Below, one piece after another: positions 45,691 to 54,478 of a stretch of DNA of 64,000 nucleotides; positions within the stretch are counted from its first letter, which is position 1; each line of letters begins with the position of its first letter. This DNA is from Marinilabiliales bacterium. GTDB taxonomy: Bacteria; Bacteroidota; Bacteroidia; Bacteroidales; SZUA-534. The DNA lies in assembly GCA_003512955.1 (NCBI GenBank), contig DOTG01000026.1:346032-410031 (forward strand). The letters are read 5' to 3'. Made by a program: the position numbers and the translations under genes. Below the pieces are notes generated by a model that did not search any database, was not told where the DNA came from, and saw only the letters and a program-made list of their open reading frames with translations.

Positions 45691-47211
45691 ATGCCACTAT
45701 TTAAAGGAATCATCAATTGGATTTCCATTAAACGGATGAACGAGATCAACCTGTTCCGTCAATACCCGGGGCACGTGCAGCACGATGTGTTGATGGAACT
45801 GCTGGAATATGCCCGTGATACCGATTGGGGAAAGAAGTATCGGTTTGAATCAATTACCAACTACCAGGATTTTAGCAATGCCGTTCCGTTGCAGGATTAC
45901 GAAGATATTAAACCCTTCGTGGACCGATTAAGGAACGGCGAAAAGAACTTGCTCTGGCCGGGCGAAATCCGGTGGTTTGCCAAATCGAGCGGTACTACCA
46001 GCGACAAAAGTAAGTTTATTCCTGTAAGTCAGGAGGCCCTTGATGATTGCCACTTCCGCGGGGGAAAAGATGTGATGTATTTCAACGAATCGCTTTATCC
46101 CGAATCGCAAGTGTTGACAGGAAAAGGACTTATTGTCGGCGGAAGCCATAAAATCAACAACTTTAGCAATGAATCCTATTTTGGCGATTTGTCGGCCATC
46201 CTGATCGAGAACATGCCTTTTTATGCGGAGTTTCTGCGTACCCCAAAATCGTCCATCGCATTAATGGATAATTGGGAGGAAAAGCTGGAACAAATGGCAC
46301 AAGCCACCATCAATGAAAATGTCACCAATATTTCGGGAGTTCCTTCGTGGACATTGGTTTTGCTGAAGCGGGTGCTTGAAATTACGGGAGCCTCAAGTAT
46401 CTCGGAGGTGTGGCCAAATCTGGAGCTTTTTATTCATGGGGGGGTCAGCTTTAACCCTTACCGGACGCAATACCAGAAGATTTTCCAAAAACCCGACATG
46501 CACTATACCGAAACCTACAATGCCTCCGAAGGGTTTTTTGGCATCCAGGACGATCCCAACGATCCCTCGATGTTGCTGATGCTTGACTATGGGATTTTTT
46601 ACGAGTTTATCCCCATGTCGGAATTTGGCAATGCCAACCCAACCACGCTCAGAATCAACGAGGTGGAGCCCTTTGTAAATTATGCCATCGTAATTTCCAC
46701 CAATGGAGGATTGTGGAGGTATATTATTGGCGATACCATCCAGTTTACCCAGACTTTTCCGCATAAATTTCTGATCACAGGCCGGACCCGTCATTTTATC
46801 AACGCGTTTGGCGAGGAACTGATTGTGGATAATGCCGAAAATGCCCTGAAGATTGCCTGCGCCAAAACCGGAGCCGAAATCAATGAGTACACGGCAGCTC
46901 CTGTGTATATGGAAATCGGCAAACAGGGTGCGCACGAATGGCTGATCGAGTTTGAAAAAGAACCAAACGATCTGGACTATTTTATTTATATACTTGACGA
47001 AGCCCTGAAATCCGTCAATTCAGATTACGAAGCCAAACGTTTTAAAAACTATAATCTGGACATGCCCATCATCCATAACATACCCAAGGGGACGTTTCAC
47101 CAATGGCTTCAGCAAAAAGGGAAATTGGGTGGGCAGCACAAAATTCCCAGACTTTCGAACAACCGAGAATTTATTGATGATATTTTAAAGTTATGCCCAT
47201 CAACAAAATAA
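45691..47211 (+). CDS. GH3-type acyl-acid amido synthetase-like protein
   Basis: The 506-residue cytosolic protein is of the GH3 fold, an adenylating family related to plant auxin-amido synthetases. The ATP site is FAKSSGTTSDKSKFIPVS near residue 100, and TETYNASEGFFGIQDDP and GDTIQFTQTFPHKFLITGRT are further conserved segments. The family is widespread in Bacteroidota, but its substrate there is unknown. The gene overlaps the next one by 19 bases. Confidence 0.85.
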   Translation: MPLFKGIINWISIKRMNEINLFRQYPGHVQHDVLMELLEYARDTDWGKKYRFESITNYQDFSNAVPLQDYEDIKPFVDRLRNGEKNLLWPGEIRWFAKSSGTTSDKSKFIPVSQEALDDCHFRGGKDVMYFNESLYPESQVLTGKGLIVGGSHKINNFSNESYFGDLSAILIENMPFYAEFLRTPKSSIALMDNWEEKLEQMAQATINENVTNISGVPSWTLVLLKRVLEITGASSISEVWPNLELFIHGGVSFNPYRTQYQKIFQKPDMHYTETYNASEGFFGIQDDPNDPSMLLMLDYGIFYEFIPMSEFGNANPTTLRINEVEPFVNYAIVISTNGGLWRYIIGDTIQFTQTFPHKFLITGRTRHFINAFGEELIVDNAENALKIACAKTGAEINEYTAAPVYMEIGKQGAHEWLIEFEKEPNDLDYFIYILDEALKSVNSDYEAKRFKNYNLDMPIIHNIPKGTFHQWLQQKGKLGGQHKIPRLSNNREFIDDILKLCPSTK

Positions 47212-47984
47212 ACATCTTCGTATGGTTTCTTCTCCTGGGGAAGGGGGCCATTACCGAAGCCCAGCCCGATGTAGTAATTTCTCAACCTGCCCAAAGTGTT
47301 CAGGCCGACGCCTTGGGAAATTATTACCTGATTCGTGATGCCCAGCTTCTTAAATACAATGCCGATGGTAAATTGTTGTTCCGTTATTCCAACGCCATGT
47401 CCGGAGACATCGAACGGGTGGATGTTTCGAATCCATTACGGATATTGCTGTTTTTTAAGGAGACCAACCAGCTCGTTTTTTTAAACCAACAACTGGCCAC
47501 GGTTTCTGAAGTTACCAATATTCATCTTGTTAGCGGTCATGAGGCAACGTTGGCTTGTTATTCCAATGCCGGAATGTATTGGCTGTACCTGCCTGCGTTA
47601 CAACAAATAGTCCGGTATAACAACGTGAACCAACCCGAGATGCAGACCCAAAACCTGGGTGTATTACTTAACAGTGAAAACCCCATCGGTTTGATAGAAG
47701 CCAACCAGCATTTGTACCTGTTTACACCCCAAAGAGTATTAATTTTCGATATTTTTGGCAATTATCTTGCAACCATCCGCACTCAAAATGCCACCAACGG
47801 GTTCTTTTACCCGCCTTCCTATTGGGGTTATTTTAATGGATCCCTACATTTGGTCGGTTTGGAGTCAAATGAGGATTCAACCGTAGAAATTCCTTCAGCC
47901 GTAAAACCGTTGAGTGCCTCGCTATGGGATCAAAAAATGCTATTGATTTTTGATAACCGGGTCGAAATTGTATCCATACCTTAA
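47193..47984 (+). CDS. exported beta-propeller-like protein
   Basis: The 263-residue protein has a signal peptide (MPINKINIFVWFLLLGKGAI). The mature part has repeated strands with QADALGNYYLIRDAQLLKYN-type blades, which suggests a five- or six-bladed propeller. It overlaps the GH3-type gene by 19 bases and is followed after 10 bases by a HAD hydrolase, so the three genes form one operon. The function is unknown. Confidence 0.65.
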   Translation: MPINKINIFVWFLLLGKGAITEAQPDVVISQPAQSVQADALGNYYLIRDAQLLKYNADGKLLFRYSNAMSGDIERVDVSNPLRILLFFKETNQLVFLNQQLATVSEVTNIHLVSGHEATLACYSNAGMYWLYLPALQQIVRYNNVNQPEMQTQNLGVLLNSENPIGLIEANQHLYLFTPQRVLIFDIFGNYLATIRTQNATNGFFYPPSYWGYFNGSLHLVGLESNEDSTVEIPSAVKPLSASLWDQKMLLIFDNRVEIVSIP

Positions 47985-47994
47985 TTGACCTTCC

Positions 47995-48642
47995 ATGCCT
48001 CCATATAAAAACTATGAACTTATCATCTGGGATTGGAACGGAACCCTGTTAGACGATCGGGATATATGCATCACCTCCATGAACCATCTTCTTTCCGAAA
48101 GAAATCTACCCACTCTGGATTTGCAACGATACCGCGAAGTTTTCACTTTCCCGGTCAAAGATTATTATCAGCGCCTCGGGTTTGATTTTGACAGAGAACC
48201 CTTTGAAATTCCCGCTTTGGAATTTATGGATCAATACCACCTTAGGCTTCACCAAGCAACGCTTTTCCCCGATGCCGTTCCGGTGTTGACATCTATTCAA
48301 CAAGCTGGGTACGGTCAGATGATTTTATCTGCCATGGAGCAGGAGAGCTTGATAACAACGGTGATAAATTTGGGTATTGAACCCTTTTTTGAAGAGGTGG
48401 CGGGCATTTCGGACCAATACGCCCACGGAAAAATAGGGCGGGCCATAGAATTATTGAAACAAAAGGATATTTTGCCCCACCGTTCGTTGCTCATTGGCGA
48501 TACGCTGCATGATGCCGAAGTGGCAGGAAAGTTGGGTTGTCAATGCCTGTTGGTTTCCCGGGGACATCAGTCGGCACATCGGCTACTTGCTAGTGGATGG
48601 CCTGTGGTGGAATCCCTTTCCCAGGTTTTGCAGTGTTTATAA
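47995..48642 (+). CDS. HAD-superfamily hydrolase, phosphoglycolate phosphatase-like
   Basis: The 215-residue protein has HAD motif I as WDWNGTLLDD, with the nucleophilic Asp but Asn at the usual second Asp (DxN rather than DxD). Motif III Lys and motif IV (LLIGDTLHDAEVAGKLGCQC) are present, as is a helical cap. Canonical members hydrolyse small phosphates such as 2-phosphoglycolate. The Asn substitution of the general acid/base may lower or change activity. It is the last gene of the GH3/propeller operon. Confidence 0.8.
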   Translation: MPPYKNYELIIWDWNGTLLDDRDICITSMNHLLSERNLPTLDLQRYREVFTFPVKDYYQRLGFDFDREPFEIPALEFMDQYHLRLHQATLFPDAVPVLTSIQQAGYGQMILSAMEQESLITTVINLGIEPFFEEVAGISDQYAHGKIGRAIELLKQKDILPHRSLLIGDTLHDAEVAGKLGCQCLLVSRGHQSAHRLLASGWPVVESLSQVLQCL

Positions 48643-48664
48643 AATCCTTTCCCTCCACAATAAA

Positions 48665-48694
48665 AAACCCGGAAATTGAATTATTCCCGGGTTT
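48665..48694. terminator. bidirectional terminator
   Basis: The stem AAACCCGG/CCGGGTTT has a 14-base loop and A-rich and T-rich flanks. It separates the convergent HAD and glnS genes. Confidence 0.7.
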
Positions 48695-48712
48695 CAGTAA
48701 TATGGTATTTTA

Positions 48713-50416
48713 CTATTCTTTTGCCGCCACTTTAGCCCAGGTATCTTTTAAAGTTACCGTCCGGTTAAAGATGATTTTTTCAGGTGTTGAATCATAATCG
48801 ACACAGAAATATCCCTGGCGTTGAAACTGAACCCGGTCCTGAATTTTTAACGTTTTTACCGATGGCTCAGCCATGCAGTTGCTCAAAATTTTTAACGAAT
48901 CGGGATTCAGGTAATTTTTAAAATCATCTTCCTGTCCTCCCGGATCTTCATGATTAAATAACCGATCGTACAAACGTACTTCCACAGGTAGGGCATTTTT
49001 GGCATCGACCCAATGCAAGGTACCTTTTATTTTTCGTTGGCTGGCCTCGGTGCCACTGCCACTGCGCGATTCAGGTTCATAAATGCAGGTAATTTCAATG
49101 ATGTTTCCTGAAGCATTTTTTTTTACCCCGGTGCATTTTATAATGTAAGCCCCCTTCAAACGGACCTCGCCACCCGGAGTCAGGCGGAAATATTTTTTAG
49201 GAGCCTCCTCCATAAAATCGTCACGTTCAATGAAAATCTCCCGGCTAAAAGGCATCATGCGGTTACCACTAGCTGGGTCCTCGGGGTTGTTTTCCACTTC
49301 AACCCATTCTGTTTTTTCTGCCGGATAATTCTCAATGACTAACTTCACAGGATCAATCACCACCATCAAGCGGGCGGCTTTTTTATTTAAATCTTCGCGG
49401 ACACAAAATTCCATCAGCGAAACGTCAATCACGTTGTCACGCTTGGCTACCCCGATACGGTCGGCAAAGTCGCGGACAGCTTCCGGGGTGTAGCCCCTGC
49501 GGCGAATTCCGCCAATGGTAGGCATCCGGGGATCGTCCCAGCCGCTCACATAGTTTTTTTGAACCAGCTCCAGCAATTTACGCTTGCTCATCACGGTATA
49601 ACTCAGGTTTAACCGGGCAAACTCAATTTGTTGGGGGCGGTAACCGGGTTCCACCAACTGATCTAAATACCAATTATATAAAGGGCGATGTACTTCAAAT
49701 TCCAGGGTACAGATAGAATGGGTAATCCCTTCCAAATAATCGGATTGGCCGTGGGTAAAGTCGTACATGGGATAAATGCACCATTTGTCGCCCGTGCGGT
49801 GGTGTTCTTTATGGATGATGCGGTACATAATCGGGTCGCGCATGTGCATGTTATCGGAGGCCATGTCGCCTTTGGCCCGGAGGATTTTCTCACCGTCATT
49901 AAACTCCCCGGCCTTCATCCGGCGGAACAGGTCAAGGTTTTCCTGTGATGTACGGTTCCGGAACGGGCTTTCTTTACCGGGTACAGTAGGAGTCCCTTTT
50001 TGGGCGGCAATCTCTTCCGAGGTTTGTTCATCCACATAGGCTTTGCCATCCACGATCATTTTTTCGGCCCATACATACAATTGGTCGAAATAGTCAGAGG
50101 CATACAAGGGTTCCCCGTTCCATTCAAAACCCAGCCAGCGGACATCTTCCATGATGGAATCGACATATTCCACATCTTCTTTTACAGGGTTAGTATCGTC
50201 GAAACGGAGGTTGCATTTGCCATTGTATTTTTTTGCCAACCCAAAATTCAAACAAATGGATTTGGCATGCCCAATATGAAGGTAACCGTTGGGTTCCGGA
50301 GGAAAACGGGTGTGTACCCGACCTCCGTTTTTATGGTTTTGAATATCTTTTTCAATCAGTGCCTCAATAAAATTCAACGAAGCGGTTTTTTCTTCCAAAG
50401 GAGACTTATCCATCAT
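48713..50416 (-). CDS. glnS: glutaminyl-tRNA synthetase
   Basis: This 567-residue class I synthetase has HIGH at residues 47-50 (EPNGYLHIGHAK) and the KMSKS equivalent as VMSKRKL. Residues 60-330 form the catalytic and acceptor-binding domains, and the beta-barrel anticodon domains follow. It charges tRNA-Gln directly, so the organism need not rely only on the amidotransferase route for Gln-tRNA. A TATTTTTG promoter lies 33 bases upstream. Two adjacent ATGs give uncertainty of one residue. Confidence 0.95.
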   Translation of the reverse strand: MMDKSPLEEKTASLNFIEALIEKDIQNHKNGGRVHTRFPPEPNGYLHIGHAKSICLNFGLAKKYNGKCNLRFDDTNPVKEDVEYVDSIMEDVRWLGFEWNGEPLYASDYFDQLYVWAEKMIVDGKAYVDEQTSEEIAAQKGTPTVPGKESPFRNRTSQENLDLFRRMKAGEFNDGEKILRAKGDMASDNMHMRDPIMYRIIHKEHHRTGDKWCIYPMYDFTHGQSDYLEGITHSICTLEFEVHRPLYNWYLDQLVEPGYRPQQIEFARLNLSYTVMSKRKLLELVQKNYVSGWDDPRMPTIGGIRRRGYTPEAVRDFADRIGVAKRDNVIDVSLMEFCVREDLNKKAARLMVVIDPVKLVIENYPAEKTEWVEVENNPEDPASGNRMMPFSREIFIERDDFMEEAPKKYFRLTPGGEVRLKGAYIIKCTGVKKNASGNIIEITCIYEPESRSGSGTEASQRKIKGTLHWVDAKNALPVEVRLYDRLFNHEDPGGQEDDFKNYLNPDSLKILSNCMAEPSVKTLKIQDRVQFQRQGYFCVDYDSTPEKIIFNRTVTLKDTWAKVAAKE

Positions 50417-50448
50417 GGTAACTTAAGTTATGTTTAAAAATCAGGCTA

Positions 50449-50456
50449 CAAAAATA
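50449..50456 (-). promoter_or_regulatory. promoter -7 element for glnS
   Basis: The minus strand reads TATTTTTG, an exact TAnnTTTG match, upstream of the glnS start. Confidence 0.55.
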
Positions 50457-50609
50457 ACCTGATTTACCATACCATAATGACCCTGAAGAATAAAAAATAT
50501 TAAATATCCATGAATCACTGGACAAAAGATTGAAAAAAGAAACAATTCCATCTTTCATTCCTTGTTAATTGTATGTTTTAAAATCGTTACTTTGCCACAA
50601 AAAACAACT

Positions 50610-50978
50610 ATGGGAATTATTGAGATTGAGGGCATGGAATTTTATGCCTATCACGGCTGTTTTTCGGAGGAACAGATTGTGGGCAACCGTTTTTTGGTCG
50701 ATCTGCAATTGGTGACCGATTGTACCAAACCCGCCCAAACCGATCACATTCACGATGCTGCAAATTATCAGGCAGCCTACCAAATAGTCAAAAAGCAGAT
50801 GGAACAAAAGTCCCATTTATTGGAACATGTTGCTTCACGAATCCTGAATGAATTGCTCAAAGATTTGCCAAATGTGCAGAAAGCCAAGGTAAAGGTTTCA
50901 AAAATAAACCCTCCTTTAGGGGGCAGGGTTGACAAAGTAAGCCTCATAATGGAAAAGCAATTATCAGATATTCAATAA
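50610..50978 (+). CDS. folB: dihydroneopterin aldolase
   Basis: The 122-residue protein matches FolB: MGIIEIEGMEFYAYHGCFSE, with the conserved Glu and Tyr of the pterin pocket, and a C-terminal KVSKINPPLGGRVDKVSL containing the catalytic Lys. It converts dihydroneopterin to 6-hydroxymethyl-dihydropterin in folate synthesis. The ATG at 50610 is chosen over 50562 because homologues begin here and the near-consensus promoter TTACTTTG (50587-50594) lies between the two starts. Confidence 0.93.
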   Translation: MGIIEIEGMEFYAYHGCFSEEQIVGNRFLVDLQLVTDCTKPAQTDHIHDAANYQAAYQIVKKQMEQKSHLLEHVASRILNELLKDLPNVQKAKVKVSKINPPLGGRVDKVSLIMEKQLSDIQ

Positions 50979-51027
50979 AATAATTAAATTTGTTTGAATA
51001 CATTTGATTGTAAAGAAAATTATTTTA

Positions 51028-51035
51028 TAAATTTG
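51028..51035 (+). promoter_or_regulatory. promoter -7 element for tRNA-Cys
   Basis: TAAATTTG matches TAnnTTTG, 15 bases before the mature 5' end of the tRNA. It may also drive acpP-fabF-rnc by readthrough. Confidence 0.6.
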
Positions 51036-51049
51036 CACCGCGCTTTTTT

Positions 51050-51120
51050 GGTCTCGTGGCCGAGTGGCTAGGCATCGGTCTGCAAAACCGGGTACAGCGG
51101 TTCGAATCCGCTCGAGACCT
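51050..51120 (+). tRNA. tRNA-Cys (GCA)
   Basis: This 71-base cloverleaf has acceptor stem GGTCTCG/CGAGACC, anticodon loop CTGCAAA with anticodon GCA, and T-arm GCGGTTCGAATCCGC. The discriminator base is T, as required for tRNA-Cys. CCA is not encoded. acpP starts 72 bases downstream with no clear terminator between. Confidence 0.95.
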
Positions 51121-51191
51121 CAAGAACAAAGGGTTCTTTATTTTGGGTAGAAACCCAGTAATTATTTATTGTTAACTAAAAATTAAGAATT

Positions 51192-51428
51192 ATGTCAGAC
51201 ATTGCATCAAGAGTTAAAGCAATTATCGTTGACAAACTAGGTGTTGATGAAAACGAAGTTACTCCAGAAGCTAGCTTTACAAATGACTTGGGAGCAGACT
51301 CTCTTGACACAGTTGAACTAATCATGGAATTCGAAAAAGAATTCAACATTGCTATCCCCGATGATCAGGCAGAAAAAATTTCTACTGTAGGTGAAGCAAT
51401 TGCACATATCGAAGAAAACGTTAAGTAA
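51192..51428 (+). CDS. acpP: acyl carrier protein
   Basis: The 78-residue acidic four-helix protein has the 4'-phosphopantetheine attachment Ser37 in LGADSLDTVE. It carries growing acyl chains in type II fatty acid synthesis in the cytoplasm. The gene is followed after 38 bases by fabF, the usual bacterial order, and lies just behind tRNA-Cys. Confidence 0.98.
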   Translation: MSDIASRVKAIIVDKLGVDENEVTPEASFTNDLGADSLDTVELIMEFEKEFNIAIPDDQAEKISTVGEAIAHIEENVK

Positions 51429-51466
51429 TTAACATTTTTTTATTGTAGTTTTAAATTTAGGCACAT

Positions 51467-52714
51467 ATGGAACTTAAAAGAGTTGTAGTTACAGGAATTG
51501 GGACGATAAATCCACTTGGTAAAAACCTTGCTGAAACATGGGAGGGATTGAAAAATGGTGTCAGCGGTTCTGACTTAATTACTCGGTTTGATGCGTCTAA
51601 ATTTAAAACTCAATTCGCTTGTGAAGTGAAGAATTACGATCCGGTTGCTTATTTTGATCGTAAAGAAGCCCGCAAGCTCGATATGTATGCACAATTTGCC
51701 CTTATCGCCGCCGATGAGGCCATTGCCGATGCAGCCTTTCCTGAAAACGTGAACAAAGACCGGATTGGTGTCATTCACGCATCAGGTATTGGTGGTTTGA
51801 TTACCTTCTCGGAAGAGGTCGCCGCTTATTCATTAGGCGACGGAACCCCCCGTTACAACCCTTTCTTTATTCCTAAAATGATTTCCGATATTGCTGCCGG
51901 GCAAATATCGATCAAATATGGTTTTCATGGCCCAAACTTTGGGACAGTGGCCGCATGTGCTTCATCTACCAATGCCATTATTGATGCATTCAATTACATC
52001 AGGTTGGGCAAAGCTGATGCCATTATAACCGGCGGTTCTGAAGCAACCATTGCTCCTGCTGGTATTGGTGGTTTCAATTCCATGCAGGCCCTTTCAACTA
52101 ACAATGCTGAATACAAAACAGCATCACGTCCATTCTGTAATACCCGCGATGGCTTTGTGATGGGTGAAGGTGGAGCCGTTCTTGTTTTAGAAGAGCTGGA
52201 ACATGCCAAAGCCCGTGGCGCAAAAATTTATGCTGAATTGGCTGGTGGCGGTCTTTCAGGAGATGCTTACCATTTAACAGCCACACACCCCGAAGGTTTA
52301 GGAGCAGCTCTTTGCATGAGTTTAGCTTTGGAAGATGCTCACATGAAACCCGAAGACATTGACTACGTGAATGTTCATGGTACTTCTACACCTGTTGGAG
52401 ATATACCTGAGACTTTAGCCATTAAAAAAGTATTTGGCGAACAAGCGTATAAAATTAACATCAGCTCCACCAAATCAATGACCGGGCACTTATTGGGTGC
52501 TGCCGGCGCCATCGAATCCATTGCTTCCATCATGGCGATAAGACATGGATTAGTACCTCCTACCATTAATCACAAAGAAGCTGACCCAGGCATCGACCCA
52601 AAACTGAACCTGACCTTACATAAAGCTCAAACAAGGACAATTAGTGCCGCATTAAGCAACACATTTGGTTTTGGTGGGCACAATGCTTCAGTTATTTTTA
52701 AAAAATTTGAGTAA
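51467..52714 (+). CDS. fabF: 3-oxoacyl-ACP synthase II
   Basis: The 415-residue condensing enzyme adds malonyl-ACP units in fatty acid elongation. The catalytic triad is visible: Cys164 in TVAACASSTNAI, His in NVHGTSTPVGD, and His in MTGHLLGAAGAIE. Length matches FabF. The tight spacing with acpP upstream and rnc seven bases downstream suggests one transcript. Confidence 0.97.
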   Translation: MELKRVVVTGIGTINPLGKNLAETWEGLKNGVSGSDLITRFDASKFKTQFACEVKNYDPVAYFDRKEARKLDMYAQFALIAADEAIADAAFPENVNKDRIGVIHASGIGGLITFSEEVAAYSLGDGTPRYNPFFIPKMISDIAAGQISIKYGFHGPNFGTVAACASSTNAIIDAFNYIRLGKADAIITGGSEATIAPAGIGGFNSMQALSTNNAEYKTASRPFCNTRDGFVMGEGGAVLVLEELEHAKARGAKIYAELAGGGLSGDAYHLTATHPEGLGAALCMSLALEDAHMKPEDIDYVNVHGTSTPVGDIPETLAIKKVFGEQAYKINISSTKSMTGHLLGAAGAIESIASIMAIRHGLVPPTINHKEADPGIDPKLNLTLHKAQTRTISAALSNTFGFGGHNASVIFKKFE

Positions 52715-52720
52715 TTCGGC

Positions 52721-53449
52721 TTGTTAAAAGGATTCATTTCATTTCACCTCAAAAGATTATTTAGTACCGACAAAGCATTTTACGATGAACTTCGCCGGAT
52801 AACTGGTCTTTATCCAAAAAATGAAGAACTATACAAGCTCGCTTTCATACACAAGTCAGCATCACTGCGCCTTCACGATGGGATGGTTATCAATAATGAA
52901 CGCCTGGAGTTTTTAGGCGATGCCATTCTAGATGCTGTAGTTGCTGAATACCTTTACATTAAATTCCCTGATAAAAAAGAGGGTTTTTTAACCCAAACCC
53001 GTTCAAAAATTGTGAATGGCGATTATCTGGCTCAGTTGGCCATTCAATTGGGGCTGGACAAGTTCATCATTTCACATGCCCATAATTATTACAGCAACAA
53101 ACATATCCTGGGCGATGCTTTTGAGGCTTTAATTGGTGCCATCTACCTTGATCATGGCTATAAGGCGGTTAAAAAATTTGTATTCAAACAACTGCTCCGG
53201 AAACATATCGATCTGGGGATGTTGTTACGAACCGAAACCAATTATAAAAGCCGCCTGATTGAGTGGGCTCAGAAAGATAAAAAGGAAGTCAGTTTCCAAA
53301 CCGATATGGAATCCAACATAGGGTTAACCCCTGAGTTTGTGAGTTTTGTTTGTGTAGATGATAAGGTTATTGCCAAAGGTAAAGGGCTTTCGAAAAAAGA
53401 GGCCGAGCAGAATGCCGCCCGTGAATCATTAAAAAACATTCCCAATTAA
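52721..53449 (+). CDS. rnc: ribonuclease III
   Basis: The 242-residue double-strand-specific RNase processes rRNA precursors and structured mRNAs. The signature NNERLEFLGDAILDAV carries the metal-binding acidic residues. A dsRNA-binding domain occupies the last 75 residues (YKSRLIEWAQKDKKEVSF, ending KKEAEQNAARESLKNI). It probably starts with TTG at 52721, six bases after the fabF stop, because homologues begin with the same MLxG-type sequence; no ATG fits. Confidence 0.94.
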   Translation: MLKGFISFHLKRLFSTDKAFYDELRRITGLYPKNEELYKLAFIHKSASLRLHDGMVINNERLEFLGDAILDAVVAEYLYIKFPDKKEGFLTQTRSKIVNGDYLAQLAIQLGLDKFIISHAHNYYSNKHILGDAFEALIGAIYLDHGYKAVKKFVFKQLLRKHIDLGMLLRTETNYKSRLIEWAQKDKKEVSFQTDMESNIGLTPEFVSFVCVDDKVIAKGKGLSKKEAEQNAARESLKNIPN

Positions 53450-53498
53450 GCCATTTTCCCCCCCTTTTTTTTAATTTTATTGCCCTAAGTAAATAGCT

Positions 53499-53933
53499 AT
53501 GAGCAATACCATTAAAATGAACCTACCCGAGAGCTTTGATTTCACGCTCATAGCGATTATTACATCTGAACCCATTTACCGGTTAGGCTGGCTATTGAAT
53601 CAATCGCTAAAAATAGATTTAAAAGAAGACCGCCCCCTGCAAATTTATCATGCTAAGCGAAAGATAGTGCAGGAATTTGATCATTTCAGACAATTAGGGA
53701 CACACGATCAGCCTGAAGTAAATTTGATTCAAAACAGAAGCCTGAACGGCCATTTTACAGAGGAACAAAAGCAGGTTGATTTTTGGTTGAAGTTTGAGCC
53801 ACGAAAAGAGGGTGCATCAACATTGGTTGAAAAAATCAAAAGCATACAAAATATAAGCCTGGCATTCGAAGCGAACCCAGGCTCATTGAAATCAAAAGAT
53901 CGGTTTATATTTTCTTTAGGCGAAGAAGTTTAA
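53499..53933 (+). CDS. IPExxxVDY-family-like protein
   Basis: The 144-residue protein has YRLGWLLNQSLKIDL near its N-terminus and SLNGHFTEEQKQVDFWLKF towards its middle, which resemble the IPExxxVDY family of small Bacteroidota proteins. The motif is altered here (FTEEQKQVDF). The family has no known activity. It lies 49 bases after rnc, likely in the same transcript. Its end overlaps the convergent DUF2147 gene by four bases. Confidence 0.65.
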   Translation: MSNTIKMNLPESFDFTLIAIITSEPIYRLGWLLNQSLKIDLKEDRPLQIYHAKRKIVQEFDHFRQLGTHDQPEVNLIQNRSLNGHFTEEQKQVDFWLKFEPRKEGASTLVEKIKSIQNISLAFEANPGSLKSKDRFIFSLGEEV

Positions 53934-54352
53934 GGTCTTACCCAAGTTTGGGTGCGGAATACAAAACCAATATATCCGCGGACTTGGAGTTTACCGCCTT
54001 CAGCCCATAATTTGCAGTCGTATGATTTCCCGTTTTCAGGATCCATGATACCATCGTCACCTTCCCAGGCATCCCCATCTTTTGAAAGTCCGGTAATAAT
54101 ATCCATACCTACCAATTTTTTGCCTTTACGGTAGTCGGTACAAGCTTTACAGATTTTGTTTGGGTCTTCGCCTGGCTTTAATTCTACAATTTTACCGTAT
54201 AACTTTCCATTTTTTATACTGATCTCGACAATGGATTTCATCTTACCGGTTTCGTCGTCAATGGTTTTCCAACGCCCCTCAACTCCGTTTTGGGCAAAGG
54301 TAAACGTGGCCATCATCAATCCAGCAACTACAAATAAGAATTGTTTCTTCAT
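53930..54352 (-). CDS. DUF2147 exported protein
   Basis: The 140-residue protein has a signal peptide (MKKQFLFVVAGLMMATFTFA). The mature part (GRWKTIDDETGKMKSIVEIS, GKIVELKPGEDPNKIC, WEGDDGIMDPENGKSY) matches DUF2147, a lipocalin-like fold of unknown function. The ATG at 54352 is chosen because upstream residues of the longer ORF are not signal-like. CKACTDYR holds two Cys that could form a disulfide. Confidence 0.85.
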   Translation of the reverse strand: MKKQFLFVVAGLMMATFTFAQNGVEGRWKTIDDETGKMKSIVEISIKNGKLYGKIVELKPGEDPNKICKACTDYRKGKKLVGMDIITGLSKDGDAWEGDDGIMDPENGKSYDCKLWAEGGKLQVRGYIGFVFRTQTWVRP

Positions 54353-54478
54353 AAATGGTTTTTTTAAGTTCGAATTACTGACTGCATTTTCACTCTCAGA
54401 TTCAACAAGTTGAATACTTGCTACAAAATAAGAAAAATATTTTAGGAAAAAAGGAGGTTCCTGATTTTTCACCAAAGG

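Noticed and set aside
45673..45691. TTG start of the GH3-type gene
   Set aside because: The TTG lies inside an exact TAnnTTTG promoter element, so the ATG at 45691 is the start.
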